A stretch of 44,229 bases of DNA from Caldithrix sp. (GTDB taxonomy: Bacteria > Zhuqueibacterota > Zhuqueibacteria > Thermofontimicrobiales > Sulfurfontimicrobiaceae): positions 1 through 44,229 of the forward strand of contig DYKB01000044.1 in NCBI GenBank assembly GCA_020722815.1, given 5' to 3'. The notes under the pieces were generated by a model that saw only the letters and a program-made list of their open reading frames with translations, did no database searches and had not been told where the DNA came from. Positions within the stretch are counted from its first letter, which is position 1; the number at the start of each line of letters is the position of its first letter. Made by a program: the position numbers and the translations under genes. Below are positions 34,246 through 43,044 of the stretch, piece after piece.

Positions 34246-34354
34246 AGCAATTAATTTTCATCTGGAAGGATTAATAGAAGATGGCCTAGCGATACCTGAA
34301 AGTGAAAGCTATGCCGAATATATGTTGCTTCCATGTCTGTATGAAAATTTATGA
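34238..34354 (+). pseudogene. HicB C-terminal fragment fused behind DUF433
   Basis: In the frame +1 to DUF433, NHEAINFHLEGLIEDGLAIPE and then SESYAEYM match the end of the RNase-H-like domain of HicB antitoxins (EAIEFHLEGLREEGLPIPEP-type). Nothing of the N-terminal half is present, and the tail LLPCLYENL is not conserved. It is a piece of a second, lost hicAB module. Confidence 0.75.
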
Positions 34355-34386
34355 TAAGCGAACAATCAGGAACCATTAACCTGTAA

Positions 34387-34599
34387 ATAATAATCTTCAA
34401 CAGTTTTGAAATTGATGATATTCCTGAATTACACGACAGAATTATTGCTGGTACGGCCCGCCTTAAAAATTTTGAGCTTATTACAAATGATCCCGTGATT
34501 ATCGATTCCAGGTATATTTCTACTGTTTGGCAAAGGATTTATAGATTTTATTGCTATTCATCCTGTAAAATCTATTTTTTACTATTTCACACGCAGTAA
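34387..34599 (+). pseudogene. vapC: VapC/PIN-domain toxin C-terminal fragment
   Basis: The frame beginning after a TAA at 34384 includes FEIDDIPELHDRIIAGTARL and FELITNDPVIIDS with YISTVW, the last third of a PIN ribonuclease with its two late acidic residues (D in LHDR and D in TND). The N-terminal half with the first catalytic Asp is missing. After VW at about 34533 the frame runs on without homology to 34599. Confidence 0.78.
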
Positions 34600-35022
34600 A
34601 AATTAATTTTCGTCTTTTGCCTTCTCTTAAATGTGCTTAAATTTTAAAATAAAAGAGTACTGAGAGATTGATTCTCATCATTATCATATTTTGTGTATTG
34701 AAAGTTTATGTTCTGTTACCAAATTAGGTGATTAGCACGATGATTGTTCATTGATGACTTGTTTTATGAAGCGTTTAATGTCATATCCAATAATAATAGA
34801 AATTAGGATATTAAAAAAATCTTGAAAGTCGGAAAATTTTTTAAGTTATGTAGTTTAAAAAACTATAAATTTGCTTATAATGTTATTAAAAAAAAGCACT
34901 ATTGCTTCAAATCTGCCTTCGGTAATGATTGGAATGAAATTTGTTTCTTTTGGCAATTAAGATTTTATCATGATATGGTTAAATTTGTCGATAGATATTT
35001 ATAGTAACATTCTGGAGGATTT
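34600..35022. other. Very AT-rich spacer
   Basis: G+C drops sharply to about a quarter. A 60-codon TTG-start frame at 34822-35004 (ending WQLRFYHDMVKFVDRYL) has some protein-like composition but no family I recognise and no ribosome site; I treat it as unproven. GGAGG at 35013-35017 belongs to the next gene. Confidence 0.4.
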
Positions 35023-35636
35023 ATGAAACTAATAATTCTATTATTTTTTTATTTTTAATTAATATAAATTTATTTTCACAACAAAAAAATAAATATTTTC
35101 CATTACAAGTTGGTAATTATTATTTATATAAATACGGAAAAACAAGCACTATTCAGTGGCGAGTAACCGAATATATATCAGAAGGGGATACTTATGTTAT
35201 TGATATTACAAATAAATTTGAAAATATATATGAGAAAAAAAATATCAATACCTATAATCAAATTAATGGTAAAATTTACTTAACAGGTACCTCTTCTACA
35301 AGTCTCTTATCAGATTTAGAACGAAAAGAATCTCCTGATTTAATTTTAGATAGTTCTCTTCATATTAATTCTGAATGGATAGAATACAAAACTCCTGATG
35401 AAAAGAAGGTAAATCGAGTGGTTGCTTTCGTCGATTGTGAAGTAACTGCTGGAAAATTTACTAAAGTATGTAAAGTAAAATCAATTTTATATTATAATGA
35501 TGGTCCTAAAATTTCTACAATGACAATATTAGAATATTATGCTCCAAAGATAGGATTAATTAAAACCGAAGTTGTATCAGAAAATGGAGATATAAATACT
35601 TTTTCTGAGTTAATAAATTACAATATTTTTAACTGA
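35023..35636 (+). pseudogene. Secreted protein with frameshift in a poly-T tract of the signal peptide
   Basis: GGAGG and an ATG at 35023 open MKLIILLFFYF, which ends at TAA inside a T-rich run (35043-35057). Adding one T there restores a typical signal peptide (ending LFSQ) followed by a 190-residue frame without stops to 35636: FPLQVGNYYLYKYGK, then beta-rich text with GKIYLTGTS and LEYYAPKIGLIKTEV. This resembles the LQVGN-Y-W/Y-Y start of small exported proteins in Bacteroidetes relatives. The gene may be dead, mis-sequenced, or switched by slippage in the T-run. G+C is very low, as in the DUF2971 gene behind it. Confidence 0.72.
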
Positions 35637-35868
35637 TATAATTATTAATTTATAGAAAAATTTTATTTAAATTTATTTGTTTTTTTATTAATTATATAAT
35701 AATTTTTTCTTATTTTAATTTATTATTTTTTTTAAATAGGTTAATTATTAAATTATTTTTTATATAGTAAAGGATTGTACATTTTATCTAATTTAGATAT
35801 TTGATATCTGAATACAGGAAAGTAATGACCTTGATTGGTATGATGAAAACGATTTACGAAAGTAACCG

Positions 35869-36624
35869 ATGATTTTAAATGAGCTTAAATTATATAACCA
35901 TATAAGTGAGCCAGATGCAAATTCAAAAGTTTGGCGTTATATGAATTTACCCAAATTTCTTTTTTTGATAAATTATTCTCAATTATTTTTTTGCCGAGTA
36001 GATAAATTATCTGACCAATTGGAAGGAACACTTCCTTTTCACAATAGAAGAAACATTCAAGACTATGTCGCCTCCTATCATCCTATAATCACAAAAAAAT
36101 TTGCGTCAGATTATGCTGAGAAAGAGGAATTGAATATTTTAAACTTTAAAAAATACACACTTGTTAATTGTTGGTCAAAAAATGAAGATGAATCTTTTGC
36201 ATTATGGAAATTATACCTTGATGGTCATAAATTTGGAATTGTGATTCAAACAATTTATAAAAAACTCAAAGAAAGTATCGATTCTAATGCAAATGATATT
36301 TTATTTGGAGATGTAATTTATGACGACTTAGTCAATTTAGTAAAACAATCAACAATAAATTTTAGAAAAAATAAATTTTATAGATTTGAGAATGAAGTTC
36401 GTGCTGTAATTTTTGACCAATATATATTAGGCAAATCAAAGGAGAAGTTACCTCTCTATGAGGTTGGAGTTAATATTAAGGTAGATTTGAATAACCTTAT
36501 TGAAAAAATATATATCTCTCCTTTAGCGCCTGATTGGTTTTATAAACTAGTCTGCGATATTATTAACGATAAATACAATTTTAATTTTCTGATTGAGAAA
36601 TCAAAAATTAGAGAAAGTTTATAA
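35869..36624 (+). CDS. DUF2971 domain protein
   Basis: The 251 residues match DUF2971 (PF11185): WRYMNLPKFLFLINYSQLFFCRVDKL, then the hallmark NCWSKNEDESFALWKLY, and a late ENEVRAVIF stretch. No signal peptide. Function is unknown; members often sit in variable, phage- or defence-rich regions. The gene is AT-rich with AAA/ATT-biased codons, unlike the core genes of this window, pointing to transfer. The start ATG at 35869 lacks a clear ribosome site. The 232-base gap before it is extremely AT-rich and empty. Confidence 0.85.
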   Translation: MILNELKLYNHISEPDANSKVWRYMNLPKFLFLINYSQLFFCRVDKLSDQLEGTLPFHNRRNIQDYVASYHPIITKKFASDYAEKEELNILNFKKYTLVNCWSKNEDESFALWKLYLDGHKFGIVIQTIYKKLKESIDSNANDILFGDVIYDDLVNLVKQSTINFRKNKFYRFENEVRAVIFDQYILGKSKEKLPLYEVGVNIKVDLNNLIEKIYISPLAPDWFYKLVCDIINDKYNFNFLIEKSKIRESL

Positions 36625-36938
36625 TCATAGAATTATAGATGTATATCTGTAAAAGCGGTTGCTCATTATCTAAATCCCCTGGTTCACATATGGTCGTTCT
36701 TGAATCATCATCTAAATCTATGTGTGTATAATGTTGTTTCAACGCATGGCTTGAAATAAATTAATTCTACAGGTGAACGGGTCTTCGAATCCGGCTGGTT
36801 AAAATTTCTTAAAAATGATAATTTAAATTGGAGATGAAATAGAAAAAATCTATTTAAAATACCGTAAAAAATCCATCGATTTATATAAAACGTGTAAAAT
36901 TTTGATTCCTATGAGAGTGAGTGTATATTTCTTTTCCA
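36625..36938. other. Gap where a ParE-type toxin would be expected
   Basis: Downstream of the parD-like gene on the minus strand only a 29-codon frame (MEKKYTLTLIGIKIL...) follows, starting 10 bases after the parD stop. It has no ParE core. On the plus strand no start-bearing frame is seen. The stretch probably contains decayed coding DNA. Confidence 0.4.
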
Positions 36939-37196
36939 TTATTCTTTATAGCCCAACTCTTCATCAACTTCTTCCATCAATTCATCAAAATCAAACTCGC
37001 GACATTCTCCTTTATCCGCTTGCGAGATGCCAATCGCGATTTCCCGATTGAGCGCTTCAAGCCTTTTTTTATAATATGATTCGTACTTTAAAACAATATC
37101 CGAGACGAAGGAAACTTCATCCGGATAAATTCCCGATTCCACGTACGATTTTACAATATCGGCGGCTTTACCTGAGAGTGTTATTTGCATATTCAT
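36939..37196 (-). CDS. ParD-like antitoxin, orphan
   Basis: The 85-residue protein begins with a ribbon-helix-helix-like part (MQITLSGKAADIVKSYVESGIYPDEVSFVSDIV) and ends in an acidic, probably unfolded tail (FDFDELMEEVDEELG), the layout of ParD/CC2985 antitoxins. In complete modules the tail wraps the ParE toxin, whose gene should follow directly; it is missing or decayed. Two ATGs six bases apart are possible starts. The 270-base gap upstream to the next gene is AT-rich and empty. Confidence 0.8.
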   Translation of the reverse strand: MNMQITLSGKAADIVKSYVESGIYPDEVSFVSDIVLKYESYYKKRLEALNREIAIGISQADKGECREFDFDELMEEVDEELGYKE

Positions 37197-37466
37197 AATA
37201 TTTCCATTTCGCTTGAGGTCCTGATTGAACGAATTGCTAATTTAATATATGCTTTTTTGCATGATTAGTCAATAAAAAAATTTAATTTCAACATCACGCA
37301 TATTCCCTGAATTTTCATTTCGATGATCTAGATCGATTTGTTCGTTCTGGGACTTCTCCAGGCAAATTCCCATAAACTTTCCTCACCATCCATCGTATAA
37401 TAAAAAAAATTCCAAAATGTGTTGAATAAAAGTTTGCTCCAATTAACAAACTCATAAATTTAATCG

Positions 37467-38585
37467 ATGAAAAATATGAATCCAACTCATCCATTTTATC
37501 GAAATATCTCAAAATACCTGTTCCGGCTATTCATTATTTTCTTCACCGGCCAAATCTCTGTTGCCCGGCCGCAAAAGCTCGTTCAGGATTCCCTGGTTCT
37601 GGATTTGAAGTCCAATTTTTCCGATTCGATTTTGCTGCCAATCAAATTTGATTCAATTTTTGATGCGCGCCAGGTTGCAAACCCCCGACTCGTTGGTATT
37701 GATGAGGTGAATCAGTATACTTTTGTCCCGGTGGATTTACTGATTCTCACGCCCAAGCCACTGGCGGAGGTGATTCAGGCGGCTTTACCGGGAGCTACTC
37801 CGGCGGCGTCCCAACATCTCGCGCTGGGTCTGAATCATTTTGAAGTTTCCACCACCAAGCCGCTGCCATTCCAGAATCGCCATCAAATCCATGCAAGCAT
37901 GACGTTGTTTCAATCCAACCCTTCCGATACCCTGACTCCTATCGGTGAACTGATCTTTGACTCAGGCATTACCAAATTTTTTAAAAAACCGAAGTTGAAA
38001 ACTGGTTATGAAACCGCATTTCAGGTTTATCTGCAGGATTTGACACGCACCTTGCAGGCCTGCGCGAACCATTTCGAAAATAGCCAAAATCCATTGCCGT
38101 ACAATTACCGACCGTTCCGTTCCAACCCTCCCTGGTTGCAATTGAACACGGGCACGCAGGTTATCTGGCTGCCGCAGGGATTTCTGGTGGATGGTCATCT
38201 CTTTTTCACCTATCCGGAAGTAACCCGGACATTTCAAAAGTCCATTACCACCCTGCGCTATCGAAAAGATGAGGTGTTTGAGACGATTGAGTTCAGTCTG
38301 TTCAGTAAATTTCTCAATTATCGCCTCAATTCAAAATTTCTTTTTCAATTCCGATCACAACTGTTTCTGGGGATCAACCGCTGGAAAGATTTGCAAACTG
38401 CGAAGCACAAGTTATACGATGCCGTGCTGGGTGATCTGTCGTTCAGTCAAAATTTTCTATTCCACCCGGTCCACGCGCGCACTTTGTATTTCGGCATCGG
38501 TTTGCATCAAAATGTATATTATATCTATGCAAAGAATTTTAAATTTCAACCCGGATTTATTTTTCAGATAGGAATGCAATTATGA
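37467..38585 (+). CDS. Exported protein coupled to a TonB-dependent receptor, function unknown
   Basis: I do not recognise a family. After a basic start and one hydrophobic stretch (about 17-29, cut near ISVA) the 372-residue protein is beta-rich. Residues about 35-215 have mixed structure, and from about 225 alternating strands (TQVIWLPQGFLVDGHLFF, RLNSKFLFQFRSQLFLGI, TLYFGIGLHQNVYYIY) look like an outer-membrane barrel or beta-propeller; the last strand ends IQIGMQL-like without final F. Its stop overlaps the receptor start by 4 nt, so translation is coupled and the two most likely act together. The ATG at 37467 lacks a clear ribosome site. G+C is above the AT-rich island to its left. Confidence 0.8.
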   Translation: MKNMNPTHPFYRNISKYLFRLFIIFFTGQISVARPQKLVQDSLVLDLKSNFSDSILLPIKFDSIFDARQVANPRLVGIDEVNQYTFVPVDLLILTPKPLAEVIQAALPGATPAASQHLALGLNHFEVSTTKPLPFQNRHQIHASMTLFQSNPSDTLTPIGELIFDSGITKFFKKPKLKTGYETAFQVYLQDLTRTLQACANHFENSQNPLPYNYRPFRSNPPWLQLNTGTQVIWLPQGFLVDGHLFFTYPEVTRTFQKSITTLRYRKDEVFETIEFSLFSKFLNYRLNSKFLFQFRSQLFLGINRWKDLQTAKHKLYDAVLGDLSFSQNFLFHPVHARTLYFGIGLHQNVYYIYAKNFKFQPGFIFQIGMQL

Positions 38586-40930
38586 GCTGGCGCGGTCTGA
38601 TTGCCCTGCTGTTGCTAATAATTGGCAATGCATTCGGGGCCGGCAAGCTAACAATTTCTGGCTATATCATCGATAGTTCATCGGGAGAGACAATTATTGG
38701 CGTGAATGTGATTGTGCGGGGAACCACGCGCGGGGCGGCCTCGGATGTGAATGGCTATTTTGTCATTCCGGGCCTGAGCGCTGGCAATTATACGCTGGAT
38801 TTCCGGCATATCGCTTACGAAAAGAAGTCCCTGCCCGTTAAATTACTAAATAAAAGCCTGATTCTTCAGGAAATTCCTTTAAAGCCAAATGTCCTGGAAA
38901 CGCAGGGCGTCTCCATTGTGGCGGAAAGGTCCGAGTTTGCCGATCCCTTGCTGGAGACTGGCCATCGGGTGATTAGCCAGGAGGCCATCCGGCGCATTCC
39001 TACCAGCCGCAGCGATGTATTTGGCGCGATTAAATTCCTGCCCGGCGTGGAAGGGATTGATCCAATCTCGCCGCTGTATGCCGTGCGGGGCAGCGACACC
39101 GGCGAAAATCTTATTCTGCTGGATGGCGTGACCATTTATAATCCGTATCACTATGTCAGTTCTTCAGGCTTGTTCAATATCTACGCCATTAAAAATGTGG
39201 AGCTGATGGTCGGTGGTTTTGATGTGGAATTTGGCGGGCGGAACAGTTCGGTGCTGTACATTACCACGCGTGAGGGGAATAATCAGAAGCTGCGGGGTGA
39301 AATTGCGCCGGGCACGACGCATACGAAAGCGGTGGTGGATTTTCCGTTGAATAAAAATGCCACCATGATGATTTCGGGACGCTATTATTACGATCTTTTC
39401 AGCCGGTTTCTGTTCGATGCCCCCAGTCATTTTTATGATCTGAATGCGTCCCTGAATTGGAAAATCGGTACGCGCCATCGCCTGATGCTCCGCTATTTTC
39501 ATTCCCAGGATCAGTTCGATTTCAAGTCGGATACCTATCTTTCCTATCTGGGGACGACGCTGGATACGGATGTTTTCGAGGATTATGATTTTCGCTATAA
39601 AACCAAATGGCGCAACCAGGCCGCTTCGGCGGTGCTGAAAACCATTGTCACCCCCGATATTTACTGGCAAACGCAGGTTTACTATTCGGCATTCAAGGCG
39701 AAGAATCTATCGCTGATTGATTTTGAATATACCGCGGATGATAGTCAGCAAGTCAAGCTTTTTATGGAATCGGATATTCGCGGGCAGATTCAGGATGATG
39801 GCGTCAAGTCCAAACTGGATGTTCATTTAACGTCCTGGAACCAGGTGAAACTGGGCAGCGAGTGGAATCAGTATCGTTTTGAAAACGAAGTGTTGCTGAA
39901 CCGGTTCAGTGAAGGCAAGGTTTTGTATAAGCCGGATTTGATGGCCGGTTTTCTGGAGGATAAATTGGTTTTGGGGCTGCTCTCGGTTCGGCCGGGCATT
40001 CGATTTTCCCGGTTCGGCAACCAGTCGAAATGGAATCCGGAATTTCGGATCAATGCAGCGTGGCAAATCACCGACCGATATAAGCTCAAACTCGCGTACG
40101 GGGAATATTTGCAGCATATTGTGAGTATCAACACGCAGGAATATGAGCTGAGTCAATTTCTGGATAATTATTATCCCCTGGAGCACAGTCTGCCCGCGGC
40201 TTCGCGCCAATCCATTCTGGGTATCGAAGCCCGATTTTTAAAGGATATCGATGTTTCGCTGGATTTTTATCATAAAGATATTACCCGAACTTACGCCTTC
40301 GACTATAATGCCAGTCAATTGGCGGGAAGTTCTTTTCTGGACAAGCTGAAGGCCGGTACCGGTGAGGCTTTTGGCTTTGAGTTATTAGTGAAAGGGAGTT
40401 GGCAGCGCACTTCCGGCTGGATTAGTTACGGCTGGAGTCAGAGTACCCGCCAGTTTCCGCACATCATGAATGGTAAACGCTTCCGTTTTGATTATGACCG
40501 GCCGCATACGTTCAAAGCAGTGTTGAATCATGAAATCAATCCGAATCTGGAGTTCAGCGGTGCGATTCGGGTGTTGTCCGGTGCGCCGAAAACGCTGGAA
40601 ACGAGTTATGCGAACTATTTTTATTATGATCCAATCAGTAATCAGTATGCCCAATGGCCACAGGTTGTGACACCAGTAAAGAATAATATTCGATTGCCAT
40701 ATTATTTGAGCCTCGATTTCGGGATGAAAAAGCTGCTGCGGAAAGGTTTTGGGGCAGATCTGGCGCGCTATTTAGGGGCGGAACGGGCATATTTAACGGT
40801 TTCTTTTGAAAATTTGCTGTTTGCGTTACAGCGAAATGTCTGGTTTTATGTCCGGGTGGATGATAAGCTTTATGGAATTGGGACAAATTATATTCCGGTG
40901 GTAAGTGCGGGGTATTCGATTCAATTTTAA
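38582..40930 (+). CDS. TonB-dependent outer-membrane receptor with CarboxypepD_reg-like domain
   Basis: A signal peptide (cut near NAFGA, about 20) is followed by a regulatory-like beta domain (about 22-110; LTISGYIIDSSSGETIIGVNV, VNGYFVIPGLSAGNYTL), a plug domain (about 125-235; LPGVEGIDPISPLYAVRGSD, LILLDGVTIYNPYH) and a 22-strand-type barrel to the end, whose last residue is F (SAGYSIQF), the sorting signal of outer-membrane barrels. It imports a ligand with energy from TonB-ExbBD, which are not encoded here. No SusD gene is present; instead an exported protein precedes (4-nt overlap) and a DUF4249 lipoprotein follows. That context is seen in Bacteroidetes receptors for uncertain, perhaps metal or peptide, ligands. 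Confidence 0.92.
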   Translation: MSWRGLIALLLLIIGNAFGAGKLTISGYIIDSSSGETIIGVNVIVRGTTRGAASDVNGYFVIPGLSAGNYTLDFRHIAYEKKSLPVKLLNKSLILQEIPLKPNVLETQGVSIVAERSEFADPLLETGHRVISQEAIRRIPTSRSDVFGAIKFLPGVEGIDPISPLYAVRGSDTGENLILLDGVTIYNPYHYVSSSGLFNIYAIKNVELMVGGFDVEFGGRNSSVLYITTREGNNQKLRGEIAPGTTHTKAVVDFPLNKNATMMISGRYYYDLFSRFLFDAPSHFYDLNASLNWKIGTRHRLMLRYFHSQDQFDFKSDTYLSYLGTTLDTDVFEDYDFRYKTKWRNQAASAVLKTIVTPDIYWQTQVYYSAFKAKNLSLIDFEYTADDSQQVKLFMESDIRGQIQDDGVKSKLDVHLTSWNQVKLGSEWNQYRFENEVLLNRFSEGKVLYKPDLMAGFLEDKLVLGLLSVRPGIRFSRFGNQSKWNPEFRINAAWQITDRYKLKLAYGEYLQHIVSINTQEYELSQFLDNYYPLEHSLPAASRQSILGIEARFLKDIDVSLDFYHKDITRTYAFDYNASQLAGSSFLDKLKAGTGEAFGFELLVKGSWQRTSGWISYGWSQSTRQFPHIMNGKRFRFDYDRPHTFKAVLNHEINPNLEFSGAIRVLSGAPKTLETSYANYFYYDPISNQYAQWPQVVTPVKNNIRLPYYLSLDFGMKKLLRKGFGADLARYLGAERAYLTVSFENLLFALQRNVWFYVRVDDKLYGIGTNYIPVVSAGYSIQF

Positions 40931-41002
40931 AGCATAGAATTTAATTTAATAAAAAGTTGGCTACAAAATAGAAAGGCCACAGAAATAGATACATAAAAAC
41001 GA

Positions 41003-41070
41003 CCACCGATTACACAGATTTCGCAGATTAATATCTAAACATCGGCGAAAATCTGCGTAATCTGCGGTTA
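41003..41070. repeat. Palindrome ACCGATTACACAGATT ... AATCTGCGTAATCTGCGGT
   Basis: The two arms, ACCGATTACACAGATTTCGC and CGAAAATCTGCGTAATCTGCGGT, are imperfect inverted repeats across a short AT loop. It lies between the receptor and DUF4249 genes and could form a hairpin that lowers read-through, but it is also a repeat type common in many genomes. Confidence 0.65.
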
Positions 41071-41092
41071 TAATTTGTTTAGTGAAGGGAAC

Positions 41093-41887
41093 ATGATGAT
41101 TAGAAAATTTTCTTTGATTTTAATAATATTTGGTTTAGGACTGTCCGGATGCGATAGTATCGATCCCACCGCACCGGGACCGCAACCAAACATTCTGGAA
41201 AGTACAAAACATATCTCGAAGCTGAATGTTTTCGGCATTTTGCGGCCGGATTCGCTGCAGGGATTGCCGCTTTCATATATTCATCTGGAATATTCGTATC
41301 CGACGGCTGATATCCCCGACAGCAGCATTGTTGCTGATGCCAAAGTAAAGATCATAAAGCTCGATGGCGAAACCGGTGTCGACTCTTCCTTATTAATATA
41401 TGGTGATTTGGATATCTTTCCGACAAAGGAATATCGAAACGCCACGTTCTTTCCTCAAGCTGGCACATTTCAACTGATTTGCACCCGTGCTGGCTATCCG
41501 ACATTGACCGCCAGCGCAACGATTCCGCCGGTTCCCGTCATTCAGGAGGGTACGCTGCAGCGGAAGGGGAATGAATTATCATTCACTATCAAGCGCGAGG
41601 AACAGATTGGACTATACGAAGTAGTATTAATTGGCCCGAATTTTTTTTTAAAAGAGCGATATATTCGGCCTAAAACCGGCGATATATCAATCTCTTTCCC
41701 GGTGAAAGATATTTCGGGCAATTCAGGTTTACTGATTATCTATGGCTACGATTTAAATCTTTCCGAATATCTGACCGCGAATTTAAGCATTAAGCCGAAT
41801 ATTTATCAGAAGGATTTTAGTACAGTGGAAAATGGGTATGGGTGTTTTGGGGCGTTGAATGTTTTTCAGAAGGTGATTCAGTTCTGA
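41093..41887 (+). CDS. DUF4249 family outer-membrane lipoprotein
   Basis: The leader ends in LGLSGC, a good lipobox, so the mature 240-odd residues are lipid-anchored. The body is beta-rich with the DUF4249 layout: an early domain with YIHLEYSYPTADIPDSSIVADAKVKI, the sentence GTFQLICTRAGYPTLTASATIP, and the family end-signature FSTVENGYGCFGALN. DUF4249 proteins accompany TonB-dependent receptors in Bacteroidetes, so it is probably the surface or periplasmic partner of the receptor upstream. GAAGGG precedes two adjacent ATGs (41093, 41096); a longer frame from 41075 lacks a site. The protein is shorter than many members. Confidence 0.82.
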   Translation: MMIRKFSLILIIFGLGLSGCDSIDPTAPGPQPNILESTKHISKLNVFGILRPDSLQGLPLSYIHLEYSYPTADIPDSSIVADAKVKIIKLDGETGVDSSLLIYGDLDIFPTKEYRNATFFPQAGTFQLICTRAGYPTLTASATIPPVPVIQEGTLQRKGNELSFTIKREEQIGLYEVVLIGPNFFLKERYIRPKTGDISISFPVKDISGNSGLLIIYGYDLNLSEYLTANLSIKPNIYQKDFSTVENGYGCFGALNVFQKVIQF

Positions 41888-42044
41888 TCTTAGTTTAAAA
41901 AATACACGCAAAGTAACCGCGGCGCAAAGGATACGCAAAGAGAATAATCTTAAAATCCGATCCAGATGAACTGGCCAAAATACAGGCTGCTTATACCCAA
42001 AAAGTCACCAAAGTTATCCTCATGAAAAGTAAGGAAGTATTAGC

Positions 42045-42359
42045 ATGGCTCAAAACAATGTTTTAAAAATTGTCAAAAAATTTAAGGACGAGCTAGAATT
42101 GATGGGGATCTCCGTTGAACGATTAATCCTGTTTGGTTCGCATGCAACGGGCACAGCTATCGAAGGCAGTGATATTGATGTCGTAGTCATTTCTTCAGGT
42201 TTTGCTGATAAAGACTATTGGGAACGGATTGATATTCTCACCGAAGCAATTTATAAAGTTTTTGCTCCAATTGATGCATCGGCTTTTACACCTGAAGAGT
42301 GGAAGGCCGAAAAATCATTGATAGTCGATTATGCTAAAAATGGTATTTTATTGGAGTGA
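42045..42359 (+). CDS. MNT-type minimal nucleotidyltransferase, orphan
   Basis: The 104-residue protein has the nucleotidyltransferase signature: GS at 31-32 (LILFGSHATG) and the metal-binding D43 and D45 (EGSDIDVVV). MNT proteins act as antitoxins that AMPylate HEPN toxins. No HEPN gene lies on either side. Just upstream, overlapping its start, a separate frame (about 41932-42066) reads LKSDPDELAKIQAAYTQKV and MKSKEVLAWLK, which looks protein-like and may be a gene remnant. AAGGAAG precedes the ATG. Confidence 0.85.
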   Translation: MAQNNVLKIVKKFKDELELMGISVERLILFGSHATGTAIEGSDIDVVVISSGFADKDYWERIDILTEAIYKVFAPIDASAFTPEEWKAEKSLIVDYAKNGILLE

Positions 42360-42411
42360 CTGAGTTCTAATCCAAAAATTAACATCTTTTTGCTTTGATA
42401 GAAATTCTGTC

Positions 42412-42717
42412 CTAAAAATCCAGCTTTACCGGCGTCGAAGCCATTTCCCCAACGACTATCGTCCATTTCCGCACCCACTACTTTTTTAGCAGACCATTTT
42501 TGATGTATGGATCACTTTTCGCAAAACGTTCAGCAACCTCCGGAGAATCTCCCTGAAATAGCAAAATTGCCCCATCCAGTGGATCGGCTAATGCGCCGCC
42601 GAGGATCAGTTCACCGGCCTCATAAGCTTTCCAGGCCAAAGTCAAATGTTCATTACGAAATTCTTTGCGACGTTCCGCATAGTCGGGAGTGACATTATAA
42701 AAGAGTCGGTAGTGCAT
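42412..42717 (-). pseudogene. YciI-like protein with premature amber stop
   Basis: The intact part (start 42717) reads MHYRLFYNVTPDYAERRKEF, HLTLAWKAYEAGELILGGALADP and ERFAKSDPYIKNGL, a clear YciI (dimeric alpha-beta barrel) protein. After 79 residues a TAG (42478-42480) interrupts it. The same frame then continues WVRKWTIVVGEMASTPVKLDF to 42412, which is the normal YciI end (W.VR.WTVVVG). The stop removes the last beta strand, so the product may be unstable. The role of YciI proteins is mostly unknown; the conserved His and Asp pair often proposed as active is still upstream of the stop (H24, D59-like positions). Confidence 0.8.
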
Positions 42718-42801
42718 AAAAGCCGCAATTAATGTTTGTGTTGTTTTGGGTGACCGAATTTTTCTATCGGTTTACTCCTGTTTCGTCCGAGTGAAGTGAG
42801 G

Positions 42802-42980
42802 ATTTAGTTGTATCCGCTCAAAAAAGGAGGGTAATTTAAGATGCAAAGCGCATAGAGCATGGCGCCTAGCGAAAACCAATATTGCTATGCCCTCTGCTCC
42901 ATGCGCTATGCTTAAAAATCAACATATTTGAAAAACTAATTTTTAATCTATCAACACATTTTGAGCGGATACATTTAGTT
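42802..42980. mobile_element. Non-autonomous TIR element, copy 4, with 8-bp target duplication
   Basis: The element spans 42810-42972 (163 bp), in the opposite orientation to copy 2 and nearly identical to it. Ends are GTATCCGCTCAAAA and its reverse complement. ATTTAGTT is repeated perfectly outside both ends (42802-42809, 42973-42980). It lies in the gap between the YciI and nuclease genes, which otherwise holds nothing. Confidence 0.88.
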
Positions 42981-43044
42981 CTATTTATAATAATTCTGAT
43001 TATTTTTCAGTTAATATTTTCTGTAAAGCATAACCCTTGATTTT

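Noticed and set aside
34822..35004. 60-codon TTG-start frame
   Set aside because: AT-rich DNA, no ribosome site and no recognised family; kept only as a remark in the spacer entry.
39164..39670. 168-codon minus-strand frame inside the TonB receptor gene
   Set aside because: Antisense shadow of a GC-richer gene, no ribosome site, low-complexity translation.
41932..42066. Separate small gene before the MNT gene
   Set aside because: The frame is open and protein-like but lacks a start at its head and overlaps the well-supported MNT start in another frame; mentioned there as a possible remnant.
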